Shown piece after piece: positions 9,989 through 17,534 of a stretch of DNA of 42,431 bases (within the stretch, counting starts at the first letter, position 1; every line of letters begins with the position of its first letter). This DNA comes from a virus. Under the pieces are notes generated by a model. The model was not told the DNA's origin. It ran no database searches and saw nothing but the letters and a program-made list of their open reading frames with translations. The stretch is from positions 1 to 42,431 of the IMG/VR virus record IMGVR_UViG_3300013285_000475. One strand, written 5' to 3'. The position numbers and the translations under genes are program-made.

Positions 9989-11164
9989 ATGCCATATACC
10001 ATCAATCATTTTAACGGGAGTGTTTTTACATCATTGGCTGATGGTGTAATCGACCGACAATTTTCGTCTAGCATTAATTTGGTCGGAAAAAATGTTACCG
10101 GATATGGTACTGCTCAAAATGACAACTTTTTATGGCTGTTAGAAAATTTTGCAGGAATGGCCGCGCCCATAAATCAAATACAAGGGCAACTTTGGTACGA
10201 TAACAAATTAGATACTCTTAAATTAAAAGTATATAATGGTTATTCTTGGGATACCCTACTTACTTCAATAACAACTGCTACAACTCCTGCTTCTTCTATT
10301 GCAGGACTATGGTACGACACAACAAAAGATCAACTGTTTTTAGGCACCGGCAGTGGAACTAATTGGTCCTTGCTTGGACCAGAGTCAATTCCTGGTTTCA
10401 AAAAAACAAAATTTGAATCAAGTACATTACTAGACACAAATAATATATCTCATTCTGCTGTTCGATTGTTTAACAATGGAAAAATTTTAGGCGTTATTAC
10501 AACCTCGTCTTTTAATGTTAAGAGCACACAAGATGTATATACTGCAAGTATTCGTACTACTATTGGTGGTATTAATCTAGTACCTGGTATAGGAATTCAA
10601 ACAAATTATATCTCTGCTGGTGCAACAACCAGCACAGGCTCGTTGGTAGGTAAATGGAGTATTGATTCAGTAACTGTGGCAAATACAGTGACAACATCAG
10701 TATTATCAACCGGCGATTATAGTTCTCCTGGCACAATTACCGGTGATTGGGGACTTTCCGCTGGTTCAAAATTAACATCAACGTATGCTGACTTGGCAGA
10801 AAATTATACCGCAGACGACACCTATAGTCCCGGACATGTTATGGAGTTTGGCGGATCTGCTGAAACTACACTATGCCAAACTGATATGAGTACACGGGTG
10901 GCTGGAATTATTTCAACTGCTCCTGCGTTTTTGCTTAATGATCAATATGAACTTGAAGGTTATACTTATTCACTTGCATTGTCTGGCAGGGTTCCTTGTT
11001 ATGTTAAAGGTACTATTAGTAAAGGTGATATGTTGGTGTCGGGTGCAGGCGGATATGCTCGTTCTGAATCAAATCCAAAACCTGGAACTATTATTGCTAG
11101 AGCAATCGATAGTTATGATTCTAATGAAATCGGTATAATCGAAGTTCAGGTTTGTAGAGGATAA
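9989..11164 (+). CDS. Tail fibre protein, third paralogue with YADLAE C-terminal domain
   Basis: A 391-residue protein. The N-terminal module is conserved (MPYTINHFNG, NLVGKNVTGYGTAQNDNF, LLENFAG, GQLWYD), followed by a GLWYDTTKDQL unit. The C-terminal ~125 residues, beginning STYADLAENY, match the end of the next gene: both have a GG..E.T.C strand, RVAGI/VVS, a GRVPC.VKG.I.KGD.LV core and a final GIIEV strand. Between these conserved ends the sequence is short and variable. A good ribosome site (CGGAGAAG) precedes the start. Known phage fibres often end in a swappable terminal domain; here the conserved C-terminus may be a trimerisation or capping domain. It is a probable short tail fibre. 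Confidence 0.78.
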   Translation: MPYTINHFNGSVFTSLADGVIDRQFSSSINLVGKNVTGYGTAQNDNFLWLLENFAGMAAPINQIQGQLWYDNKLDTLKLKVYNGYSWDTLLTSITTATTPASSIAGLWYDTTKDQLFLGTGSGTNWSLLGPESIPGFKKTKFESSTLLDTNNISHSAVRLFNNGKILGVITTSSFNVKSTQDVYTASIRTTIGGINLVPGIGIQTNYISAGATTSTGSLVGKWSIDSVTVANTVTTSVLSTGDYSSPGTITGDWGLSAGSKLTSTYADLAENYTADDTYSPGHVMEFGGSAETTLCQTDMSTRVAGIISTAPAFLLNDQYELEGYTYSLALSGRVPCYVKGTISKGDMLVSGAGGYARSESNPKPGTIIARAIDSYDSNEIGIIEVQVCRG

Positions 11165-11167
11165 AAA

Positions 11168-12385
11168 ATGGCGTATGTAATTACAAAAACAACCGGGGAA
11201 AAATTAACCATCGTCAATGATGGCACAATTGATCAAACAACTAGTCTTACCCTTGTTGGTAGGAACTACAGTAATTTTGGTCAAATTATAAACGAAAATT
11301 TTGTTCAACTTTTAGAAAACTTTGCAAATACAACTCCGCCGAGTAATCCTATTGTTGGTCAACTTTGGTACGATTCTTCTAAGAAAAAATTAAGAGTAAA
11401 CACAGGAAGCACATTTAATATCAGTGCAGGTCTTCCTCAATTAATTGCTTCTGATGCACAACCTTCCGGACAGACTGCCGGAGATATGTGGTATGATACT
11501 TCTGTGCAAAAATTATATTTGTATGACAATTCAAAATACAATTTAATTGGACCGCAGTATACAGGAATAGCAGAATTAAATGCAATTGTTCCTGCTCAGG
11601 TATTTGATGACCAAGGAGTATTACATTATATATTAAAACACAATCTAGAAAATGTGTTGACAGGAGCAGTAGAAACAATTGCTATTACAGCCGCTGATCC
11701 GTTTAAACTTGCACCAGCCGCAGTTACAGGTTTTGATTATATCAAACGAGGTCTAAACTTATATAGTGCAAATGCTAGCGGAGTTTCTAAACTCGGAAAT
11801 GCTCAAACAGATACAATTTTATGGGGTACCGCTCAATCGGCCTTAAACTTAGTTGATACATCTGGTAACCCTAAGGTGTTTGTAACACAAGATGCTCCTG
11901 TAATTTCTGGATCTCTATTGCCAACTAATCCGGCCGCAGTTGATATTGGTAGTCCTACTGTACCTATGCGAGTAGTGTATGCACAAACCAATGTGGCTAC
12001 TTATGCCGACTTAGCAGAACGTTATAGGGCAGATGCAACATACGAAGAAGGAACTGTGCTAGTAATAGGCGGGACACACGAAGTTACAATTTGCAGAACA
12101 TATCAAGATGATCGTGTAGCAGGTGTGGTTAGTCTTTACCCTGCTTATGCAATGAATGAGGATATGGCTAGTCTTGAACCCCCAGAGCTTGTTCCTTATA
12201 TAGCATTAAAAGGCCGAGTTCCTTGTAAAGTAAAAGGGCCAATTAAAAAAGGTGACCTATTAGTTACAAGCGAGTTTCCGGGACATGCTGAATCCAAAAA
12301 CTCTGGATCTCCGTATATGGGAATCATCGGAAAGGCACTCCAAGATTTTCCAGGTGCTTACGGGATAATAGAAGTAATGGTATAA
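11168..12385 (+). CDS. Tail fibre protein, fourth paralogue with YADLAE C-terminal domain
   Basis: A 405-residue protein with the N-terminal module (MAYVITKTTG, LTLVGRNYSNFGQIINENF, LLENFAN, GQLWYDSS) and a second GDMWYDTSVQKLYLYD unit. The C-terminal domain (ATYADLAERYRAD onward, with GRVPCKVKGPIKKGDLLVTS) is homologous to that of the preceding gene, while the central region differs. A DIGSPTVPMRVVYA segment just before the C-terminal domain also resembles DIGSPTAKFRTVYA in the first paralogue. The start has AGAGGA upstream, three bases after the previous stop. It is the last gene of the plus-strand cluster and is closed by a terminator. Probably a tail fibre; the ligand is unknown. Confidence 0.78.
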   Translation: MAYVITKTTGEKLTIVNDGTIDQTTSLTLVGRNYSNFGQIINENFVQLLENFANTTPPSNPIVGQLWYDSSKKKLRVNTGSTFNISAGLPQLIASDAQPSGQTAGDMWYDTSVQKLYLYDNSKYNLIGPQYTGIAELNAIVPAQVFDDQGVLHYILKHNLENVLTGAVETIAITAADPFKLAPAAVTGFDYIKRGLNLYSANASGVSKLGNAQTDTILWGTAQSALNLVDTSGNPKVFVTQDAPVISGSLLPTNPAAVDIGSPTVPMRVVYAQTNVATYADLAERYRADATYEEGTVLVIGGTHEVTICRTYQDDRVAGVVSLYPAYAMNEDMASLEPPELVPYIALKGRVPCKVKGPIKKGDLLVTSEFPGHAESKNSGSPYMGIIGKALQDFPGAYGIIEVMV

Positions 12386-12386
12386 T

Positions 12387-12414
12387 AAAAAAGCCGCGTT
12401 ACGCGGCTTTTTTT
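12387..12414. terminator. Bidirectional intrinsic terminator between convergent clusters
   Basis: The hairpin GCCGCG-TTA-CGCGGC (12393-12398 with 12402-12407) is flanked by six A on the left and seven T on the right, so it has a U-tract in either direction. It lies between the stop of the last plus-strand fibre gene and the stop of the first minus-strand gene, exactly where two convergent transcripts would meet. Confidence 0.92.
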
Positions 12415-13084
12415 ATGCTTCGGCTTTTGCCTTCTTTTTAACTGTTGGGACTAACTCCTCGGCCTTTCGACGCATATCTGCGGCCTGTTTGGCTAATTTG
12501 TCTGCTTGACTGCGATAAAGTTTTGCCTGTTGCTCTGGAGTAGCGGCTTCTGGAACTGCAAATGTTTCTGGCTCTGCTGTAACAACTGCTGGAGTTTGTT
12601 TAGTAGACTCAGTTAACTTAGCGGCTTTTTCTGCTCTTGCTTTATCCCATTTGCTTTGATATTCCGATGGAGGTAATTCAACTGTTTCTGGAACTTTCTC
12701 ACCTTCTGGAATAACTGCTAGTTCTTCTAGTGTCACTCCCTTTTGTTGAGCAATTAGTTTGTTCAATTCATCTAAAGGAATTTGTGTAGTTGTATTAGGC
12801 ATTACAATAACCATGTTAGTAGCAACTTTTTTAAGGTGCCCATGTGTATGTAAGTATTCTAACATATTGCTTCCATCTGGAAACTTACGCACAGCGATAA
12901 TATCGGCAAGTTCGTTCGCTTGCTGACCGCTGTCGCTTTCTAACACACTCAATAATGAGTCGTGAAGGAAATCAACTAAGCCCTGTGTTCCTACAACCAA
13001 AGCATTATGAGGGTCTCCTGGTAACGTTCTATAAACAATAACGACCCTTGCGCTATTGTTTTTCATTCTGCCGATATGTTTCAT
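12413..13084 (-). CDS. Hypothetical protein with Lys/Ala-rich C-terminal helix
   Basis: A 223-residue protein, not recognised. The N-terminal half (residues 1-100) is a mixed alpha/beta domain with VVIVYRTLPGDPHNALVV near the start. The C-terminal ~90 residues are rich in Ala, Glu, Lys and Gln, including RSQADKLAKQAADMRRKAEE, and should form a charged helix or coiled coil ending in a basic KKKAKAEA tail. The start has an AAAAGGAAAA ribosome site. It forms a three-gene run with the 73- and 96-residue proteins upstream. This layout fits a phage accessory or morphogenesis protein, but nothing fixes a function. Confidence 0.65.
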   Translation of the reverse strand: MKHIGRMKNNSARVVIVYRTLPGDPHNALVVGTQGLVDFLHDSLLSVLESDSGQQANELADIIAVRKFPDGSNMLEYLHTHGHLKKVATNMVIVMPNTTTQIPLDELNKLIAQQKGVTLEELAVIPEGEKVPETVELPPSEYQSKWDKARAEKAAKLTESTKQTPAVVTAEPETFAVPEAATPEQQAKLYRSQADKLAKQAADMRRKAEELVPTVKKKAKAEA

Positions 13085-13096
13085 ATTGTTTTCCTT

Positions 13097-13318
13097 TTAT
13101 TGGGCCGCTTGTTGAGCTGCCTGAGCTGGTACAACGGCATTTAAGAAAGCATCAAGTTTGGCATAAACTTGACCAACACCCACCATTTCTGATGCTTTGA
13201 AAGTACCGCGAGTTGCGGAAATATCAATAATGGCTCGAATGTTCTGTAAATCTGTTACAGTTAATTCTGGTGCCTTTGGGGCTTCTTGTGCCGGAGCACT
13301 TTGTACTTCTTCTGACAT
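13097..13318 (-). CDS. Small hypothetical protein
   Basis: A 73-residue protein with a Pro/Ala/Glu-rich N-terminus (residues 1-18), a compact helical core (LTVTDLQNIRAIIDISATRG then MVGVGQVYAKLDAFLNAV) and an Ala/Gln-rich tail. It starts one base from the end of the 96-residue gene upstream and has a GGAG ribosome site (complement of CTCC at 13323-13326), so the two are translationally linked. Similar small proteins with a central DLQxIRxIIDxxxxRG helix are familiar in T4-like marine phages, from memory, but no role is known to me. Confidence 0.62.
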   Translation of the reverse strand: MSEEVQSAPAQEAPKAPELTVTDLQNIRAIIDISATRGTFKASEMVGVGQVYAKLDAFLNAVVPAQAAQQAAQ

Positions 13319-13319
13319 G

Positions 13320-13610
13320 TCATCTCCTGTTATGTAAAATTGGACATCCTAGGCTAAACATAGTTAACTCTTTTGGTTCTTCAAAACCAACTTCGTAAAC
13401 TGTAGTCATTTTGTTATCGTCAACTAAACCGGTGTTTTTACGAATACAAAAACGACTGTCTAAGTTTTGAAGAATCCAAAGTTCTAAAGTTCTAACACTA
13501 ATATGATCTAGATCACGTAATGTTATCTTAGCAAAATTTGGAGGCATACGCTTCAACTTTCTCATTTCTAAGAGCGCCAAAGCATTTACCTTTCCTCTAA
13601 CTAAAGCCAT
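13320..13610 (-). CDS. Small hypothetical protein behind a T4-type late promoter
   Basis: A 96-residue basic protein, not recognised. It begins with a positively charged helix (RKLKRMPPNFAKITLRDLDH) and ends with a short cysteine-containing strand (MFSLGCPIL). A TATAAATA element lies 14 bases upstream of the ATG, overlapping the end of the VWA gene, and would give a leader of only a few bases that still includes TAGGT. It heads a short run of three genes running to the terminator at 12387. Expression late in infection is an inference from the promoter match. Confidence 0.6.
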   Translation of the reverse strand: MALVRGKVNALALLEMRKLKRMPPNFAKITLRDLDHISVRTLELWILQNLDSRFCIRKNTGLVDDNKMTTVYEVGFEEPKELTMFSLGCPILHNRR

Positions 13611-13622
13611 AATATACCTACT

Positions 13623-14885
13623 TTATTTATAATGTGCGTACTGACCGAATGGCGATTTTATGGTTTCGTCACCGTGGATAATAAACAGTGTATCGCAGTA
13701 GTCCTCGTCACCCCAACTACCGCAAGGATAGCCGTCTGTAAACATCACAAACTTTTTGGGTTCAATACCCATTTTCTTCATAAAATCAAAGTTTACATCA
13801 AAATCTGTACCACCACCACCCTTACATTCATATTCCATGATCTCGTCAGCAGTGTCTCCTGTAAATTGTTTATATCCATATACTTCTGTATCAAATGTCC
13901 ACAAGTCTAATTTAAAGTCTACGTATTCATCCATAATGCCTTTAACTTCACTTAAGAAGTCTTTGGCCATTGCGTCACTAATTGAGCCCGACATGTCAAT
14001 GCAGACACTTACATCTACAGTTTCGTCATTGGTCATACCTGGCAATATTGCACCACAATGTTGGCTCTTGCGGTTAGGGCGTTGGAAACTAAAATTACTC
14101 TTAAGAATACTTTGGATATTCATACGCAACAACTCACGCCAGTCCATTTTAGGTTCTGTAAAGTCTGAGATAAGACGCTGAACGCCTGCAGGCACCCTGC
14201 CAGCACCTGCGGCCTGTGCGGCACTTACCATTGCTTCTTTGATCTCGTCTTTAATTGCTTTCTTTTCTTCGGCTGTAAGTTTAGGACGGCCTTTGCCTTT
14301 ACCACTGCCGTCGACTTCTTCACCTTCGCCCTCTCCTTCACCCTCACCTTCTCCGTCGAGGTGTTCGTCTAACAGTTCACCTAATTTTGTTAGATCGATC
14401 TTTTCTGCATTATCGTAAAGGTGTTGATAAATCTCTTCATAACTCCAACCGCGGTATTTGTTGTCTTGGTAAATCTTCATCCAACTTGGGCTAACACCAA
14501 TACGCTCGTCTTTTAAGATTTGATTAACAGCATAGTCAGCGGCAATATTAGACAGAATAGGATCTCGGTTATCACGACGACCCAAATGGTCAAATACATT
14601 ATGTAGAACTTCATGTGCGAAGCCAAATTCACACTCTTTGGGATTCATCTTGTCGACAAATTCCATATTAAAATAAAAGTTACGCCCATCTGTTGCCAGT
14701 GTCTGGCACCATTCTGACGCATCAATTAGGCTCATGCGTGTAGCCATATTGCCAAAGAAAGGATGACGCAACAACAGCCCCACACGGGCTGTGATCAATT
14801 TGTCAATAATTTTGTTCTTCTCAGATTGATTAAAGACTTTAGCGGGCTTTACTTTTTTGGATTTAGTGGTTGCTGTATTAGACAT
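13623..14885 (-). CDS. HExxH/VWA-like putative metallopeptidase, MoxR partner
   Basis: A 420-residue protein in two parts. Residues 1-165 contain HEVLHNVFDHLGRR (H91, E92, H95, H100), a zincin-type metal-binding motif. Residues 178-191 are an acidic Gly/Glu run, and residues ~285-420 form a von Willebrand A-like domain with a MIDAS-type DMSGS (D297, S299, S301) and a GGGGTDFD loop. This layout matches the bacterial family of predicted VWA-like metal-dependent peptidases (DUF2201 type, from memory). It is immediately downstream of a MoxR-type ATPase, the usual partner of VWA proteins, and has AGAGGT before the ATG plus its own promoter-like leader. In bacteria such pairs remodel or activate protein complexes; the phage substrate is unknown. 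Confidence 0.82.
   Translation of the reverse strand: MSNTATTKSKKVKPAKVFNQSEKNKIIDKLITARVGLLLRHPFFGNMATRMSLIDASEWCQTLATDGRNFYFNMEFVDKMNPKECEFGFAHEVLHNVFDHLGRRDNRDPILSNIAADYAVNQILKDERIGVSPSWMKIYQDNKYRGWSYEEIYQHLYDNAEKIDLTKLGELLDEHLDGEGEGEGEGEGEEVDGSGKGKGRPKLTAEEKKAIKDEIKEAMVSAAQAAGAGRVPAGVQRLISDFTEPKMDWRELLRMNIQSILKSNFSFQRPNRKSQHCGAILPGMTNDETVDVSVCIDMSGSISDAMAKDFLSEVKGIMDEYVDFKLDLWTFDTEVYGYKQFTGDTADEIMEYECKGGGGTDFDVNFDFMKKMGIEPKKFVMFTDGYPCGSWGDEDYCDTLFIIHGDETIKSPFGQYAHYK
13624..13631 (-). promoter_or_regulatory. T4-type late promoter element
   Basis: The minus strand reads TATAAATA, the exact T4 late promoter consensus, 14 bases upstream of the 96-residue gene. T4 late promoters need only this -10-like box. 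It overlaps the last codons of the upstream VWA gene, so chance occurrence in AT-rich DNA cannot be excluded. Confidence 0.5.
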
Positions 14886-14913
14886 AGGTTACCTCTTTGT
14901 AGTGTATGTATAT

Positions 14914-14942
14914 ATTATATACTCTTTTTGCTAAAAGAGCAA
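14914..14942 (-). promoter_or_regulatory. Putative sigma70-type promoter for the VWA gene
   Basis: On the minus strand TTGCTC (14937-14942) and TATAAT (14914-14919) are separated by 17 bases, ending about 29 bases before the VWA start codon. The -10 is perfect, the -35 weak. A 7-bp inverted repeat (CTCTTTT/AAAAGAG, 14922-14939) covers the spacer and could be an operator. Confidence 0.5.
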
Positions 14943-14945
14943 GCG

Positions 14946-14972
14946 AAACAGGCCCTTTCGGGCCCGTTTTTT
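14946..14972. terminator. Hairpin between MoxR and VWA genes
   Basis: GGCCC/GGGCC stem extended by AAAC/GTTT, with one mismatch on the plus strand that becomes a G-U pair on the minus strand. The minus-strand loop is GAAA, a stable tetraloop. A T-run follows it only in the plus direction, so for the minus-strand MoxR transcript it may be a weak terminator or an RNA-stabilising hairpin. Confidence 0.6.
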
Positions 14973-16053
14973 AGTTCTCCATTGCTTGGATAATGTACTT
15001 GCCGTACTTGTCGTGGAACTTGTCAAAATGCTTGAGTTTGCTAGCATCAAACGGCAGGTTGTAGGAGGTGAGGGCTATCTTTGCCCCCATAACAACCAAT
15101 TCAGTTGGGAAATTATCCATCATAAACTTGAAGAAGTTGTCTGCCATACCATCCCAACCTTTGACCTTTTTCTGGTCTGCAGTTTGGAGCTCGTAGCACA
15201 GGCTAATTGCCAAAGAGTACATTGCTGAGATCTCTTTGATGTTGACTTTCTCAACTTTGCCTGACAAAATGTCTTCCGGCTTAGGCATCTGTTTTGCTAC
15301 TTTACGGTGAGCCATAAACTTAATAGCGAGACCTTCACCAATTGCACCTGACACCAAATCTGTCAAAGTGTTTTCTGGCAAGTCGTCATCTGCCAACAAC
15401 TCACTTACAAACGACCAACTACGGGGAGTAGCAAAAGATTTGCTGGAGCTCTTTGGATCAAAGTCGTATAAGTCACCTTTGGCAAAGCCAACATAACCAA
15501 CAACCTGCTCATGGATACGATTGCTAACAGCCCACTGGTGCCAGTCTTCAAAGTCTGTACGCAATTCTAAGTGAACAAAACGGTTAGCCAATGGGCTAGG
15601 CATACGGTATGTAACGCCTTTGTCAGTTTCACGGTTGCCTGCGGCAACAATACTAACACCTTTTGGTAACTTATAAGTACCAACACGACGGTTAAGTACC
15701 AATTGGAACGCCGCCGCCTGTGTAGCAGGAGCCGCAGAGTTCAACTCATCCAAGAATAGGATAGCATTGGAGTCTGGGTCAGTGGGCAATTCTGCAGGAG
15801 GAGCCCAAGTCATAGTGTTTTCTACACTATTGTAATATGGAATACCTTTAATGTCAGTGGGTTCCCACAATGACAAACGAACGTCAATAACGTCACGACC
15901 TTGTTCGTCGCCAATTTGTTTAACGATGTCACTCTTACCAATACCTGGGGCACCCCATAGGAAGATTGGTCGCTGAATTTTGATTGCTTTACGCACCGCG
16001 GCTTTTGCTTCGTTGGGAGAAACTGTGCGATTGGTACTGATTTTTTCTGCCAT
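14971..16053 (-). CDS. MoxR-type AAA+ ATPase
   Basis: A 360-residue AAA+ protein. Walker A is GAPGIGKSD (34-42), Walker B ILFLDELNSA (98-107), with a sensor-type VAAGNRETDKG segment near residue 155 and an arginine-rich region after it. This order and the LNSA/QAAAFQLVLNRRVG phrase are those of MoxR-like ATPases, which work as ring chaperones on VWA-domain partners. The VWA/HExxH gene lies directly downstream, 86 bases away across a hairpin and a promoter-like region, supporting a functional pair. The 5' leader carries a promoter match and an inverted repeat. The ATPase call is firm; the target, perhaps a host or virion complex, is not evident. Confidence 0.88.
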   Translation of the reverse strand: MAEKISTNRTVSPNEAKAAVRKAIKIQRPIFLWGAPGIGKSDIVKQIGDEQGRDVIDVRLSLWEPTDIKGIPYYNSVENTMTWAPPAELPTDPDSNAILFLDELNSAAPATQAAAFQLVLNRRVGTYKLPKGVSIVAAGNRETDKGVTYRMPSPLANRFVHLELRTDFEDWHQWAVSNRIHEQVVGYVGFAKGDLYDFDPKSSSKSFATPRSWSFVSELLADDDLPENTLTDLVSGAIGEGLAIKFMAHRKVAKQMPKPEDILSGKVEKVNIKEISAMYSLAISLCYELQTADQKKVKGWDGMADNFFKFMMDNFPTELVVMGAKIALTSYNLPFDASKLKHFDKFHDKYGKYIIQAMEN

Positions 16054-16077
16054 TTTGAATCCTTAAAAAGTAGTGTT

Positions 16078-16094
16078 ACTGTGTCTTTCACAGT
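16078..16094. repeat. Inverted repeat in MoxR leader
   Basis: ACTGTG-TCTTT-CACAGT is a perfect 6-bp palindrome with a 5-base loop, just downstream of the putative -10 box and 24 bases upstream of the MoxR start. It could be an operator or an mRNA hairpin. Confidence 0.5.
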
Positions 16095-16100
16095 GTATAT

Positions 16101-16129
16101 AGTATACTACAAAACAGCAGTCTTGTCTG
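16101..16129 (-). promoter_or_regulatory. Putative promoter for the MoxR/VWA pair
   Basis: On the minus strand CAGACA (16124-16129) and TATACT (16101-16106) are spaced by 17 bases, matching four and five of six sigma70 consensus positions. The -35 and spacer lie in the 3' end of the 133-residue gene. The palindrome at 16078-16094 follows the -10 box. Confidence 0.45.
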
Positions 16130-16508
16130 TGGCTTTTTTGCTACTTTTAAACTTTGCGTGGCCGAATTTAGCCAAATTACCCGAGAAAAGAACCAGTTGT
16201 ATAGCCATGCGCTCGCTGAACACGTATACAGATTTTCGGTTAACATAGAACGGACAGTCAATAAACTTGTCTAGCCAAAGGATTTGATTGTTATCAAACT
16301 TTGGGTTCTTATCTTCCATGTCTATTTTGTAGGATTTAATATGCTTTTCAAATGATTCAAAGCCTGTATCCGTTAGCCGTAGCCCACCAACAGCCTTGTT
16401 CCTTTGGTTTACCCAAAATGTAGCGTAGAGTCTTTTGTAAGTTTTGGAATCGTCAGGGTAACCTAAACACTTAATGATGTATTTGGTTAGTTCAATCTTC
16501 TGATTCAT
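16107..16508 (-). CDS. Hypothetical protein
   Basis: A 133-residue basic protein, not recognised. The ATG at 16508 (MNQKIELTKYIIK) is preferred; an in-frame GTG at 16523 would add five residues. It overlaps the end of the previous gene by 17 bases. Visible elements are a FWVNQRNKAVGGLRLTDTGF segment, in which a GLRLT turn precedes a helix, and a C-terminal basic tail (FKSSKKATDK). The GLRLTxxGF phrase looks like a small DNA-binding or winged-helix type fold, but this is weak. It ends the long replication/modification operon. Confidence 0.6.
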   Translation of the reverse strand: MNQKIELTKYIIKCLGYPDDSKTYKRLYATFWVNQRNKAVGGLRLTDTGFESFEKHIKSYKIDMEDKNPKFDNNQILWLDKFIDCPFYVNRKSVYVFSERMAIQLVLFSGNLAKFGHAKFKSSKKATDKTAVL

Positions 16509-16791
16509 CTTGGACTTTCTCACCTGTAGTTAGTTTATATACAGAAAAGTCCTGGCAATTAAAGGATTTATTGAGTTTATCGGCAAGATTAAAGGCATGA
16601 CCGCTGTTTGAAAAACTAACCTTTTTGTATTTAGGGCCTACTTCAGCGGCTAATATGCTACTGGTTTTTAAGTTAACGGGTTTGTCTTTATAAAAGACAG
16701 CCCAAATGGCGTCAGCCTCTAAAACTTGTTCTGTTTTATAAGTATTTTTATTTGTAATTTCTAACAAAACGGTTGGCTTAGGCCTGCTCAT
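16492..16791 (-). CDS. Hypothetical protein
   Basis: A 99-residue protein starting at MSRPKPTVLLEITNKN; GGAG lies 11 bases upstream, making this ATG better than an in-frame one at 16815. It is mixed alpha/beta with a basic centre (AEVGPKYKKVSFSNSGHAFN) and an acidic C-terminus. No family was recognised. Its stop overlaps the start of the next gene. An AATAAATA element at 16819-16826 on the minus strand is a loose match to a late promoter. Confidence 0.55.
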   Translation of the reverse strand: MSRPKPTVLLEITNKNTYKTEQVLEADAIWAVFYKDKPVNLKTSSILAAEVGPKYKKVSFSNSGHAFNLADKLNKSFNCQDFSVYKLTTGEKVQDESED

Positions 16792-16831
16792 AATAAGTAT
16801 GCTCCAAAAGTGCATTCTTATTTATTGCAAA

Positions 16832-17059
16832 TTAGCGTAAACCGCCCCCGTCCATATTAAGAGTAATAACTTCTTCAGTGGGAGGTTTTTGAGCAGATTC
16901 GTCTAGTTTACCTAATAACCTTGTCATTACCATGGTAATACTTTCCATCAATTGACTGGCCTCGTCAATTGTTAAAGTCATATTTTTTTGATTTGATTTT
17001 GACGCTATTCTCGCCTTATTGATAAAGTTTTCAATAGGAATTGTATTAAGAGGTTGCAT
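16832..17059 (-). CDS. Small hypothetical protein
   Basis: A 75-residue, mostly helical protein: IENFINKARIASKSN, then DEASQLMESITMVMTRLLGKLDE, ending in a flexible MDGGGLR tail. It overlaps the upstream gene by 14 bases, so translation is probably coupled. The C-terminal tail resembles small conserved proteins next to replication genes in T4-like marine phages, from memory only. No function can be given. Confidence 0.6.
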   Translation of the reverse strand: MQPLNTIPIENFINKARIASKSNQKNMTLTIDEASQLMESITMVMTRLLGKLDESAQKPPTEEVITLNMDGGGLR

Positions 17060-17534
17060 CTGATTTTCCTACGGTGTTTAGAATTGTTCTCATTTCTAGT
17101 TCTGTTTTGAACGGACCTTTAAATGGATAACGCTCTAGTGTAATAAGTTTAGGGCAAAAACTTTTAACCCAACCTTTGCGGAACTGAATAACATAGTATC
17201 CAGCACAATACTGGCTTTTACTCTTAGTGCTCTTTGCATAGATAGGCAGTTTCTTAACTACGTTGTACAACGGACCGTACGGCTTAGAACTACAGGGATA
17301 ATCGTACACTGAAAATTGAGTGGAAACAGGTGCTGTTTTTGTTTTTGCAAACGGTTCAAACTGTACACCTAATTTGGCAATAACTTCGTCTAAGGTGCCT
17401 ACTTCCGTTTTAACACCCTGCTTGTCTACGCTGTAGATTTTCTTTTCTTTTCTAAGAGTGCCAATTTTTTGTCCGTCTTGTTCTAAGATCCAGCATTTTC
17501 CGTCAATGATAGGTTTAGCATTAATTAATTTCAT
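17046..17534 (-). CDS. Hypothetical protein conserved-looking in marine T4-like phages
   Basis: A 162-residue basic protein. The N-terminal 60 residues are beta-rich (CWILEQDGQKIGTLRKEKKI). The C-terminal half has aromatic/Cys-rich phrases: YDYPCSSKPYGPLYNV, KSKSQYCAGYYVIQF, KGWVKSFCPKLITLERYPF. I recall this second half as strongly conserved among T4-like marine phages, but no function is assigned. It overlaps the 5' nuclease gene by 14 bases and so is probably translated with it, suggesting a part in replication or nucleic-acid processing. Confidence 0.65.
   Translation of the reverse strand: MKLINAKPIIDGKCWILEQDGQKIGTLRKEKKIYSVDKQGVKTEVGTLDEVIAKLGVQFEPFAKTKTAPVSTQFSVYDYPCSSKPYGPLYNVVKKLPIYAKSTKSKSQYCAGYYVIQFRKGWVKSFCPKLITLERYPFKGPFKTELEMRTILNTVGKSDATS

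Noticed and set aside
13756-14181. Plus-strand open frame opposite the VWA gene (141 codons)
   Set aside because: It is antisense to a gene with clear HExxH and VWA motifs, and its peptide shows no domain or ribosome site.
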